From: Clostridiales bacterium
GTDB lineage: Bacteria; Bacillota_A; Clostridia; Saccharofermentanales; Saccharofermentanaceae
DNA: 51,924 bases
Assembly (NCBI GenBank): GCA_024695545.1
Contig: JAILHZ010000126.1
Coordinates: forward strand, 1 to 51,924
Direction of reading: 5' to 3'
Position numbers and translations under genes: made by a program. Positions 44,109-51,924 of this stretch are shown piece by piece; position 1 is the first letter of the stretch, and every line of letters starts with the position of its first letter. The notes beneath the pieces are model-generated. The model ran no database searches. It saw nothing but the letters and a program-made list of their open reading frames with translations, and was not told where the DNA came from.

Positions 44109-45296
44109 TCAACCTCCGTAGTGCAGTGCATCGATTGGCTTCATCTTCGCAGCCTTGTTGGCCGGATAAAGTCCGAATACGATACCGATCAGGAAACAGA
44201 ATCCGACAGCGATAAGCACTACTGTGCCATTGAGTGTAAAGGTGATACTGAGGCTGGAGACTACGATGCCGATCACCTGGAGTACGGCCCAGGAAAGGCC
44301 TATGCCGATTCCGCAGCCCATCATGCAGAGTACGACTGCCTCAAGCAGGAACTGCTGCAGGATCACATGGCGGTTCGCACCGATCGCCTTTCGGATACCG
44401 ATCTCACGGGTACGCTCGGTGACCGTGACCAGCATGATATTCATGATGCCGATACCGCCTACGATCAGGGAGATCGCCGCAATGCCTCCGAGAAGGATCG
44501 TCAGTGCAGAGGAAACATCATTCATGGTATTTTCCAGAGTATCCTGGGACTTCACTTTGAATGCATCCTCATCATCTTCAAAACGGTCCAGCAGGATCTG
44601 TGTGATGCGTTCTTCCGCATCCTTTGTCGTTTTATCCTCCGCTGCGCCTACATAGAAGGATGTGATCTCCAGTGTCGCTGAATCACTCATCCTGACAAGA
44701 GAGGTATAAGGAATGTACGCTGAAAGTGAATCATTATTATATGACTTGGTCAGAGAGGTATCATTGTCTTCCACGACTCCGACTACAGTGTACCGGATAC
44801 CGCCGAGAGTGATCTCCTGTCCGAGGCAGTCAGTATATCCGATAAGCTCTGTCGCAAGCTTCTCATTGATCACACATACATAAGTATGGTTGTCGATATC
44901 CGTGCTTCGCAGGAATCTTCCGAGAAGCATCGACATACCCTGGATCTGCTCATAGTAGGAAGTCACGCCATAGACATCCACCGTCTCTACATTTCCGTCT
45001 TTCTTACCGGTGAAGCTTTCCTTAGTATAGGCGGCAACACCTCCGAGCGAAGGATCCTGCATCCATTCGGAAAGGTCCGAGATCTGTACCGGAGCGCCCT
45101 TATTATCGGAAATACTTACCGTGATCATGTTCTTTCCCAGGCTGGAGATCGTATCGGTTACCGAGCCGGTTGCACCGTTAACAAGACTTACCAGAATAAC
45201 CAGTGCCATAACACCGATGATGATACCGAGCATAGTGAGGAACGCACGGAGTTTATTACTGCCTATGGATTTTAAAGCCATCTTCAGTGCCTGCAT
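44109..45296 (-). CDS. MacB-type ABC transporter permease
   Basis: The 395-residue protein has one N-terminal transmembrane helix (about 18-40), an extracytoplasmic MacB-type domain (about 45-265) and three C-terminal helices (about 270-375) with the FtsX signature TERTREIGIRKAIGANR. It would work with the ATPase encoded just upstream as a mechanotransmission exporter. It overlaps the ATPase stop (TAATG) and ends 4 bases before the large adaptor gene. Confidence 0.93.
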   Translation of the reverse strand: MQALKMALKSIGSNKLRAFLTMLGIIIGVMALVILVSLVNGATGSVTDTISSLGKNMITVSISDNKGAPVQISDLSEWMQDPSLGGVAAYTKESFTGKKDGNVETVDVYGVTSYYEQIQGMSMLLGRFLRSTDIDNHTYVCVINEKLATELIGYTDCLGQEITLGGIRYTVVGVVEDNDTSLTKSYNNDSLSAYIPYTSLVRMSDSATLEITSFYVGAAEDKTTKDAEERITQILLDRFEDDEDAFKVKSQDTLENTMNDVSSALTILLGGIAAISLIVGGIGIMNIMLVTVTERTREIGIRKAIGANRHVILQQFLLEAVVLCMMGCGIGIGLSWAVLQVIGIVVSSLSITFTLNGTVVLIAVGFCFLIGIVFGLYPANKAAKMKPIDALHYGG

Positions 45297-45985
45297 TATC
45301 TTTTCACCTCCGTGACTTTACCATCCAGGATGTGGATACTGCGTTCTGCCTGCGCCGCCACATCGTTATCATGAGTGATCAGAACGATCGTATGTCCCTG
45401 TTCATGGAGCTCGTGGAAGATGTCCATGATCTCCTTACTTGTCGCGGAATCGAGATTACCTGTCGGTTCGTCGGCCAGGATCAGCGACGGATCTGTCGCG
45501 ATCGCTCTGGCGATGGCCACACGTTGCTGCTGACCGCCACTGAGTTCCGTCGGATAGTGGCTGGCGCGGCGTTCGAGCTTCACGCGTTTCAGCGCTTCCT
45601 CCACGCGCCTTGCACGCTCTGCACGTTTTACCTTCTGATAGATCAGCGGCAGTTCGACATTTTCCTCTGCCGTGAGTTTCGGGATCAGATTAAAGCTCTG
45701 GAATACAAAGCCGATCTTCTTATTTCTTATCTTGGCAAGCTCGCCCTCGGTATAGTCCTCAATCGGGATCCCGTCCAGGATATACTCGCCGGAATCTGCT
45801 ACATCGAGGCAGCCGATGATATTCATGAGCGTAGACTTTCCGCTTCCGGAAGGGCCGATGATGCTGACGAACTCACCTTCGGATACTTCCAGTGTCGCTT
45901 CATCCAGCGCATGGATCACTTCGCGTCCGATCTGATAGTTCTTGCATACGCCCTTCAGACAGATCATCGTTTCTTTCTTAGACAT
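45296..45985 (-). CDS. MacB/LolD-type ABC ATPase
   Basis: The 229-residue ATPase has Walker [10 protein letters not shown], the signature LSGGQQQR, Walker [10 protein letters not shown] and His-loop LITHD, with the [10 protein letters not shown] segment typical of the LolD/MacB group. It energises the FtsX-type permease next to it. The ATG overlaps the stop of the first adaptor (TGATG), and the stop overlaps the permease start, so all are translationally coupled. Confidence 0.95.
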   Translation of the reverse strand: MSKKETMICLKGVCKNYQIGREVIHALDEATLEVSEGEFVSIIGPSGSGKSTLMNIIGCLDVADSGEYILDGIPIEDYTEGELAKIRNKKIGFVFQSFNLIPKLTAEENVELPLIYQKVKRAERARRVEEALKRVKLERRASHYPTELSGGQQQRVAIARAIATDPSLILADEPTGNLDSATSKEIMDIFHELHEQGHTIVLITHDNDVAAQAERSIHILDGKVTEVKR

Positions 45986-47613
45986 CAGCTGTCCCCCCTC
46001 TTGCTGCCGGAGCGGCTTTTAGAAGAACCAGAACCGCCGCCGTTACCGGGGAAGGATCCGCTGCCGGAGTTTCCGCCCGGGAAGTTGCCGAAGTTATTCG
46101 TCGTTTTCTCCTGGTAGTACACTACATCGCCTTCCTTAAGGCCGCTCTTGATCTCGACATAACTGCTGTTGGAAAGGCCGATCTCAACCTCAGTCATTCC
46201 ACTGAGAGACTTGGTCTCTTCGTCATAGGAAGTGTATACATATGCAGTTGAGGAAGTCTGCTTCAGAGCTTCGACCGGGATGATCAGAGCATCATCGACA
46301 CTCTCGATCGTGATACTGGCAGAGGCACTCATGCCGGAAAGCATGCCCTCGACCTTATCGATCTGGACTTTCGCGGTATAGGTGGTTACACCATTGGAGT
46401 TCTCACCTGTTTTGTCGATCTCCGTAATGGTTCCGGTAAAGGATTCTTCACTGATGGACGTTACGGAAACGTCTACTTTCTGTCCGACGGAAAGTGAGAG
46501 GATATCAGTCTCATCGACGCTGACGGACACGGACATCGTCATGTCCGGACGGACGACAAACTCCGTGGAAGAATTTCCCGATGTGTCATCTTGGGTTGCA
46601 GGAACCGTCTGAACTACGCCTTCATATTCAGAGACGATCTCACCGCTCCGATAAAGATCAACGAGTGTCAGAAGCTTCTCTTCCAGTTCTTTTCGGGAAG
46701 AAAGGAGGCTCTCATAATTTGCTGTATAAGAAGTGTTTTCCAGTCCAATAAGTTTCTTATCCGCTTTTACTTGATCATTCTCGGAAACCGGGATCTCCTT
46801 GACTGTTCCGGCATATCCCACGATAGAGAGAGGGTCATGGATATAAAGCTCTCCGGAACCGATCTTCGTTTCACTTTCTGTTCCGTCTTCGTTTTCTGTC
46901 TTCTTAATAACGGACACCTCGTCTTCAAACGCAGGTCCATCGTCAGTAAGAATGATCGTCACAGTATCCCCGGACTTCGATTCGACCTGTCCGTCGTAAG
47001 TCTTCTCATCGGATGTCTGAATCACGACATCATCTCCGACAGCAAGATCCGTTCCGGAGATATCCAGTGCCATATATCCGTCAAGGGAAAGGAGCATCAG
47101 TGCATCATTGGCGATCATCACGGAGGAGACATCATCGCCTTCTGTCGCATAGATCTTCTTGACCCGTCCGGGAACAGAAGATGTGATCTCATCATCGATT
47201 TCCTCTTTTGCTACTTCCTCGAGTTGTCCATCGAGTTCATCGATATCCGCCTGAGTCTCGGACATTGCCGATTTAATGGAAGACAGATCCACGACTGCGA
47301 TCTTATCCCCTGCCTTAACCGTATCGCCGGCCTCGACAGTAACCTCGGAAAGCTCTACTCCATCCGGGATCGACTGTGTATTCGTATCATCATCGGAAAG
47401 TCTTCCCGTACCGTAAACCGTTGTACTGATCGAACCGCTCTCGACAGAAACAGACTTGATTCCATTGTCCGTATCCTGCGCATACTTGTCCTTGACCCGG
47501 TTCTTCAGATAGATCGTCACTCCGGCGAGGATGCCCCCCACCAGCACAAGTGCAACAACGATCTTTATGATCTTAGATATTCTTACTCTCTTTTTCCTTC
47601 GTTTATGGTCCAT
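45985..47613 (-). CDS. HlyD/MacA-type adaptor
   Basis: The 542-residue bitopic protein has a basic N-terminus and transmembrane helix (about residues 14-36), two barrel-sandwich halves (VEAGDTVKAGDKIAVVD and VSENDQVKADKKLIGL), a long beta-barrel region and a MacA-like end LIIPVEALKQTSSTAYVY ... IKSGLKEGDVVYY. The C-terminal tail is rich in Gly, Ser and Asn and then basic. It resembles the large adaptor downstream and probably bridges permease and envelope. The ATG at 47613 has GGAGGGAG at a 6-base gap; an upstream in-frame ATG at 47643 was rejected for lacking a site. Confidence 0.88.
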   Translation of the reverse strand: MDHKRRKKRVRISKIIKIVVALVLVGGILAGVTIYLKNRVKDKYAQDTDNGIKSVSVESGSISTTVYGTGRLSDDDTNTQSIPDGVELSEVTVEAGDTVKAGDKIAVVDLSSIKSAMSETQADIDELDGQLEEVAKEEIDDEITSSVPGRVKKIYATEGDDVSSVMIANDALMLLSLDGYMALDISGTDLAVGDDVVIQTSDEKTYDGQVESKSGDTVTIILTDDGPAFEDEVSVIKKTENEDGTESETKIGSGELYIHDPLSIVGYAGTVKEIPVSENDQVKADKKLIGLENTSYTANYESLLSSRKELEEKLLTLVDLYRSGEIVSEYEGVVQTVPATQDDTSGNSSTEFVVRPDMTMSVSVSVDETDILSLSVGQKVDVSVTSISEESFTGTITEIDKTGENSNGVTTYTAKVQIDKVEGMLSGMSASASITIESVDDALIIPVEALKQTSSTAYVYTSYDEETKSLSGMTEVEIGLSNSSYVEIKSGLKEGDVVYYQEKTTNNFGNFPGGNSGSGSFPGNGGGSGSSKSRSGSKRGDS

Positions 47614-47636
47614 AACGAACTCCCTCCACGTGACAT

Positions 47637-47652
47637 TTATCATCGATGATAA
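47637..47652. promoter_or_regulatory. 16-base perfect palindrome before adaptor operon
   Basis: TTATCATCGATGATAA is a perfect palindrome lying 23 bases before the adaptor ATG. Just upstream (47674-47687) is a tandem heptamer TAAAGTT-TAAAGTT. Either could be an operator. No clear promoter is seen in this 73-base gap. Confidence 0.4.
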
Positions 47653-47686
47653 GGATAACGTTCTGACCTTAAATAAAGTTTAAAGT

Positions 47687-48979
47687 TCAAAGAAGCAGGA
47701 GGCGCAGTATGACGCAGAGGCCGCCGTTCTTATTGGCAGCGGTGATCTCGCCGCCCATCTTCTCCATAAGGTAGCGGGAGATGTAAAGGCCTAAACCGGC
47801 GCCGTCTTTTCCTTCGGCATTTTTGCCGCGGCGGAATTTACCGAAGATCGTCTCGATCTCTTCTTCCGCGACACCGCCGCCCTGATCTCCGATCCCGATA
47901 ACGAGGAAGTTCTTGCCGTCGACACTCTTCTCGATTCTGCTTTCGACGGTCATTTCCGTGTTCGCATATTTATAGGAATTAGCAAAGATATTGCCGATGA
48001 CCTGATTTAAGCGCAGGCGGTCGGCGCGGACGACTGCATCCACGATATTCACTTCTTTCACTTTTTTCAGATAGTCCGCATCGGAGATAAAACCGGCGAT
48101 CTCCCGGGATGTCGCTTCTTCTTCGTTGACCTCAAGATGCTCGAGTTCTTCGAGCGTGGCGTGGAAGAGATTCGACACCAGGCTGTCGATCTGGTCAGCT
48201 TTAGCATTGATGCTCTGAAGCGTCGTCTTCTCTTCTTCGGACTTCGCGGTCAGTTGCATAACATCCGTCATCGCTTTGATGGAGGTGACCGGTGTCTTGA
48301 TGTCATGTGAAAGCTGCGCGACGAGTTCTTTTCGAGCCTTCACGGCTTCAGCCTCTCTCATCTTACTGGCGCGGAGTTCATCGCGCATGATGTCGAATGC
48401 CTCGGTAAAAGCACCGAAAACATTTCCTTTATCCATCTTCATCGGAACATCGAGATTGCCGGATGCTACCTTCGAAGCAAAGCCCTTCATCTCATTGAAC
48501 GGATCAACAACACGCTTCTTCAGATAGAAGAAATACAGTGCGGTCACGCCAAGCATCAGAAGGAGCACACCGCCGACGATCCCCGCCATGATGCGGTTTC
48601 TTCTGACCTGATGTTCGTGATAAGTGTTGTGAACGATGATCTTGCCGAGGATTGTTCCGTCTTCAGTGACCACGTCGCGGATCACGTCATAGTGAGTCGT
48701 TGCGGAAGAGACAGAGGTGGAAATGCCTTCGCGGGTGTACTGAAGAAGATTTCCTTCATTGTCGATGATCGCATAATCGAAAGTCTGGTCAGACTCGACC
48801 AGGGCTTTTTTTCTTCCCGATACCTCATCCCAGTTATTTCCGAGTGCAATCGTGAGACGGTTGATCTGTGTCGGATAGGAAGTAACTTCACGCGACCCGA
48901 GATTGCCGAGATATAGGCTTGCCAGGACAATCAGCAGAAGAAAGAAAACAGCATAGATCAGGAAGGAATGTTTCTTCAC
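47687..48979 (-). CDS. Sensor histidine kinase
   Basis: The 430-residue kinase has two transmembrane helices (about residues 5-25 and 130-152) around an extracytoplasmic sensor domain, a HAMP region, the H box SHDIKTPVTSI, N box NIFANSYKYA, G1 GDQGGGV and G2 GAGLGLY. It pairs with the response regulator directly upstream. The start is GTG at 48979 with GGAGG 7 bases upstream, overlapping the regulator stop (GTGA). It probably controls the adjacent MacAB-like exporter. The ligand is unknown. Confidence 0.93.
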   Translation of the reverse strand: MKKHSFLIYAVFFLLLIVLASLYLGNLGSREVTSYPTQINRLTIALGNNWDEVSGRKKALVESDQTFDYAIIDNEGNLLQYTREGISTSVSSATTHYDVIRDVVTEDGTILGKIIVHNTYHEHQVRRNRIMAGIVGGVLLLMLGVTALYFFYLKKRVVDPFNEMKGFASKVASGNLDVPMKMDKGNVFGAFTEAFDIMRDELRASKMREAEAVKARKELVAQLSHDIKTPVTSIKAMTDVMQLTAKSEEEKTTLQSINAKADQIDSLVSNLFHATLEELEHLEVNEEEATSREIAGFISDADYLKKVKEVNIVDAVVRADRLRLNQVIGNIFANSYKYANTEMTVESRIEKSVDGKNFLVIGIGDQGGGVAEEEIETIFGKFRRGKNAEGKDGAGLGLYISRYLMEKMGGEITAANKNGGLCVILRLLLL

Positions 48980-49707
48980 GGTGTATCCTCCAGAATAAAA
49001 CCGGTCCCCCATACAGTCTTAATGAAGGCCGGATTGCCCGGATCTTCTTCGATCTTTTCACGCAGATGCCGGATATGGACATTGAGCGTCACGTCGCCGA
49101 CAAACTCAGTTTCCCAGATCTTCTCGAAGAATTCTTCCTTTTTGATGATACGGTTCCTGTTGTTGAGCATATAGACTAAAAGCCGGAATTCCATAGCTTT
49201 CAGGGGGATCTTCTCCCCATCTTTGATGACGATTGCTTTTGAAAGATCTATGGTTACTTTTCCGAGTTTCACCAGACGGCCGTCCTGCTCTTTATTAGTG
49301 GCACCGTTGTTCTTCCCGTCATCTGAGGGTGTTCCGGAAGCTTCTTCATAACGTTTCAGCGCGGCCTTGACCTTGGCAAGCAGAACGCCAAGAGAATAAG
49401 GCTTACAGATATAGTCATCTCCGCCGATGGAAAGCGCAAGTAGCATATCGTCTTCCGCCTGCCGGGCGCTGATGAAAAAGATCGGTACGTTCATATCTTT
49501 ACGGATCTCCTGACACAGTTCGAAGCCGGAATCCTCGCCGAGGTTGATATCAAGAAGCACGAGGGAGCATGTATTATCTTTGAAGAAATCGAGCGCCGTC
49601 TGCTTGTCAGTAACATAGGTCGCCGTCACTCCGGACATATTGAAATACTTCGCCGTATACTCGGACAGTTCGAGTTCATCATCTACGACCAGAACACTGT
49701 AATGCAT
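48976..49707 (-). CDS. OmpR-family response regulator
   Basis: The 243-residue protein has a receiver domain (about 1-120) with acidic pair VVDDE, phospho-acceptor Asp in LVLLDINLG (residue 53), ISAR and CKPYS, then a linker and a winged-helix DNA-binding domain with FRLLVYMLNN and VHIRHLREKIEEDP...TVWGTGFIL. It is coupled to the histidine kinase. It follows metH by 24 bases with no terminator, so some expression may come from that gene. It is the only OmpR-type regulator in the window and hence one candidate for the TTCACA boxes, though nothing links them directly. Confidence 0.94.
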   Translation of the reverse strand: MHYSVLVVDDELELSEYTAKYFNMSGVTATYVTDKQTALDFFKDNTCSLVLLDINLGEDSGFELCQEIRKDMNVPIFFISARQAEDDMLLALSIGGDDYICKPYSLGVLLAKVKAALKRYEEASGTPSDDGKNNGATNKEQDGRLVKLGKVTIDLSKAIVIKDGEKIPLKAMEFRLLVYMLNNRNRIIKKEEFFEKIWETEFVGDVTLNVHIRHLREKIEEDPGNPAFIKTVWGTGFILEDTP

Positions 49708-49731
49708 CTTTCCTCATCCTCCAAGGCAAGT

Positions 49732-51924
49732 TTACTTCTTTAATGCCTCATCGATCTCTTCTGCGTATCTAACGGTCTCCATCGCGTCCCGGCAGTACCT
49801 GTCCGCGCCGATGGCGTCCGCATATTCCTGTGTCAGCACCGCACCGCCGACGCAGACCTTCGCCCACGGAGCCTGCTCTCTCAAGAGCTTGATGGTCGCT
49901 TCCATCGCGGGAACGGTGGTGGTCATAAGTGCCGAAAGTCCAACGATCGGAGCGTGAAGCCTGATGACCTCATCAACAACTGTCTGCTCCGGCACGTCTT
50001 TTCCGAGATCACTTACGGCAAATCCGTAGTTCTCCAAAATGAGTTTAACGATATTCTTTCCGATGTCGTGGATATCGCCGTGTACGGTCGCGATAACAAA
50101 CGGGCAGCGGGACGATCCGCCGTCTCCGCCATCGGATGCCATCGCTACTTTTACTTCTTCAAAAGCACTCTTCGCGGCTTCTGCAGCCATAAGGAGCTGC
50201 GGAAGATAAACCTTCTTCTTTTCAAAATCCGCACCCACAATATTAAGTGCCGGGATAACTTCCGACTGGATGATCTCGAGAGGTTTCTTCTCAGCGAGCA
50301 TCGCTTTCGTAAGCGTACCTGTCTTCTCTTTCAGTCCGCGGACGATCGCCTTCTGCAGTTCCGAAGAAGGGCCTTCACCGGAACTTTCCGACGGGGAAGA
50401 TTTTTCTGTGGAAGGCGCCGCGCCTGCTGCCGGCGCCGCCGCAGGAGCCGGAAGATTCTGAGCATATGTAATGTAGTCCATGCAGTTCTCGTCCATGTTG
50501 TGAAGGGCACGGAACGCATAGTAGACATTCATCATCTCCTGCGAATACGGATTCATGATCGCCGCCGAAAGCCCGTCCTGCAGGCACAGCGCGAAGAATG
50601 TCGATGTGATGATGTTTCTGTTCGGAAGTCCGAAGGAAACATTCGAGATACCCAGGGAGGTATTTACTTTCAGTTCATGACGGATACGGTGTACCGACTG
50701 CATCGTGGCGAGCGCCGCGGTCGTGTCTGCGGAGATCGTCATCGCGAGCGGGTCGAAGATAAGATCCTTCTTATCGATACCGTAGTCCGCGGCTCTCTTA
50801 ATGATCTTCTCGGCGATCGCGACACGCTCGTCAGCTGTATCCGGAATACCATTCTCATCAAGAGTCAGCGCAACGACGAATCCGCCATACTTCGCAACGA
50901 GCGGGAAGATCACACTCATGACTTCTTCCTTACCGTTGACGGAGTTGACCATCGCCTTACCGTTATACGCACGAAGACCGGCTTCCATCGCCACCGGGTC
51001 CGTGGTATCGAGCTGCAGCGGAAGATCCGTAACAGCCTGAAGTTCTCTTACTGCACGAAGCAGGAAAGCCGGCTCATCGATCTCCGGAAGACCGACGTTG
51101 ACGTCGAGAAGCTGTACTCCCGCGTCCTGCTGTTTTAAGGCTTCTCCGAGGATATAGTCGATATCGTTTTCACGAAGCGCCTGCTGGAAACGTTTCTTAC
51201 CTGTAGGATTGATACGCTCGCCGATCAGGATCGGGCTTCCGCCGAACTTGACGGCCTGTGTATACGAAGATACAAGGGACAGTGCTTTTTCCGTAACCGG
51301 AACCGGTGTAATGGACTTCGATTTCTCCACCACGGCACGGATATAATCCGGCGTCGTACCGCAGCATCCTCCGGCGATACGGACACCCTTTTCGAGGAGT
51401 TTTCCGACCGACTCGGCAAACTCCGGCGGGAATACATCGTAAACAGTCTTACCGTTCTCGGATCTCGGAAGACCGGCGTTCGGCTTAAGAAGCACGGGAA
51501 CAGATGCGTACTCGAGGTACTCTTCCATAACCCCGACAAGCTGATCCGGACCAAGGGAGCAGTTCGCACCGATCGCATCTGCGTGCATACCCTCAAGCAT
51601 CGCGACCATCGCCGCCGGAGAGGCACCAGTCATAAGTTTTCCGTCGGATCCGTACGCATTGGAAACGAATACCGGAAGATCCGTATTCTCCTTTACCGCA
51701 AGAAGTGCAGCCTTCGTATCGTAGCTGTCATTCATGGTCTCGATGAAGACGAGATCGACACCTGCCGCCACACCATAGCGGACGGTTTTACTGTACATCG
51801 CGACCGCATCTTCAAATTCATAATCACCGTAAGGCTTCAGGAGTTTACCTAAGGGGCCGATGTCAAGAGCGACAAACTTCTCCTGGGTTCCCGTACTCTG
51901 ACGTGCCGCTTCACGGGCATTCTT
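49732..51924 (-). CDS. metH: Cobalamin-dependent methionine synthase, 5' end outside window
   Basis: 730 residues lie in the window and the frame stays open to its edge. The C-terminal half of the homocysteine S-methyltransferase domain has the zinc-site Cys of GANCSLGP and GGCCGT. The pterin-binding domain follows (ILIGERINPTGKK onward), then an Ala/Pro/Ser linker, the cobalamin cap domain and a B12-binding domain with the DIHDIGKNIV motif (Asp-x-His-x-x-Gly). The protein stops right after that domain; the S-adenosylmethionine-dependent reactivation domain of the E. coli enzyme is missing, as in many Clostridia. It would methylate homocysteine from methyltetrahydrofolate. Confidence 0.93.
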   Translation of the reverse strand, partial: KNAREAARQSTGTQEKFVALDIGPLGKLLKPYGDYEFEDAVAMYSKTVRYGVAAGVDLVFIETMNDSYDTKAALLAVKENTDLPVFVSNAYGSDGKLMTGASPAAMVAMLEGMHADAIGANCSLGPDQLVGVMEEYLEYASVPVLLKPNAGLPRSENGKTVYDVFPPEFAESVGKLLEKGVRIAGGCCGTTPDYIRAVVEKSKSITPVPVTEKALSLVSSYTQAVKFGGSPILIGERINPTGKKRFQQALRENDIDYILGEALKQQDAGVQLLDVNVGLPEIDEPAFLLRAVRELQAVTDLPLQLDTTDPVAMEAGLRAYNGKAMVNSVNGKEEVMSVIFPLVAKYGGFVVALTLDENGIPDTADERVAIAEKIIKRAADYGIDKKDLIFDPLAMTISADTTAALATMQSVHRIRHELKVNTSLGISNVSFGLPNRNIITSTFFALCLQDGLSAAIMNPYSQEMMNVYYAFRALHNMDENCMDYITYAQNLPAPAAAPAAGAAPSTEKSSPSESSGEGPSSELQKAIVRGLKEKTGTLTKAMLAEKKPLEIIQSEVIPALNIVGADFEKKKVYLPQLLMAAEAAKSAFEEVKVAMASDGGDGGSSRCPFVIATVHGDIHDIGKNIVKLILENYGFAVSDLGKDVPEQTVVDEVIRLHAPIVGLSALMTTTVPAMEATIKLLREQAPWAKVCVGGAVLTQEYADAIGADRYCRDAMETVRYAEEIDEALKK

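Noticed and set aside
1..51924. CRISPR array, prophage, insertion sequence, tRNA or rRNA
   Set aside because: No regularly spaced repeats, phage structural or transposase genes, tRNA-like cloverleaf or rRNA sequence was seen on either strand.

Overview
The window looks like chromosomal DNA of a Gram-positive anaerobe of the class Clostridia. G+C is moderate, close to half. Promoters are of the SigA type, often with extended TGN -10 boxes, and most genes carry GGAGG ribosome sites. The window holds a Cna-B-type surface protein, YfhO-family membrane proteins, Asp23-like and DUF6062 proteins, and a MetH without a reactivation domain, but no outer-membrane secretin. Genus cannot be set from sequence reading alone; a gut or rumen organism is a guess.

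Layout. 1-4118 (minus) is the N-terminal part of a very large repeat surface protein. 4378-8523 (minus) holds rpsT with its own promoter and terminator, preceded by a five-gene run: yebC, a P-loop NTPase with an Asp23-like tail, a DUF6062 protein, a YedF/DsrE-like protein and a SpoU-family RNA methyltransferase. 8562-21688 is a complete-looking monoderm type IV pilus locus. It has a divergent prepilin peptidase (minus), then pilB-pilT-pilC-pilM-pilN-pilO (plus), two very short major-type pilins, two larger minor pilins, and a convergent gene for a 635-residue PilX/GspK-like protein. PilB carries a duplicated MshEN motif, so cyclic-di-GMP control is likely. The pilin promoters sit next to direct repeats of the TTCACA type that resemble OmpR-family response-regulator boxes.

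21831-28476 (minus) is a translationally coupled run of two YfhO-family proteins and a DEDDh exonuclease. 28671-30512 (plus) is a membrane-anchored PrsA/SurA-like protein. A 39-residue membrane-protein gene with its own promoter and terminator lies at 30596-30715. A family 5 glycoside hydrolase and a two-gene FtsX-type ABC exporter follow. 35338-41495 is a glycan region: a GT-C-like membrane protein read from a perfect consensus promoter, and a coupled five-gene operon on the other strand (FAD oxidoreductase, two GT2 enzymes, SDR, sugar isomerase-like protein). 41738-47613 (minus) is a MacAB-like exporter in which two different HlyD-type adaptors flank the ATPase and permease. A two-component system lies directly upstream, and upstream of that is metH (5' end outside the window).

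Sequence not explained by genes: a possible pseudoknotted leader before pilB, a possible structured RNA with a terminator at 19542-19705, a two-hairpin intergenic repeat present twice (35115 and 41648), and the TTCACA boxes around the pilin genes.
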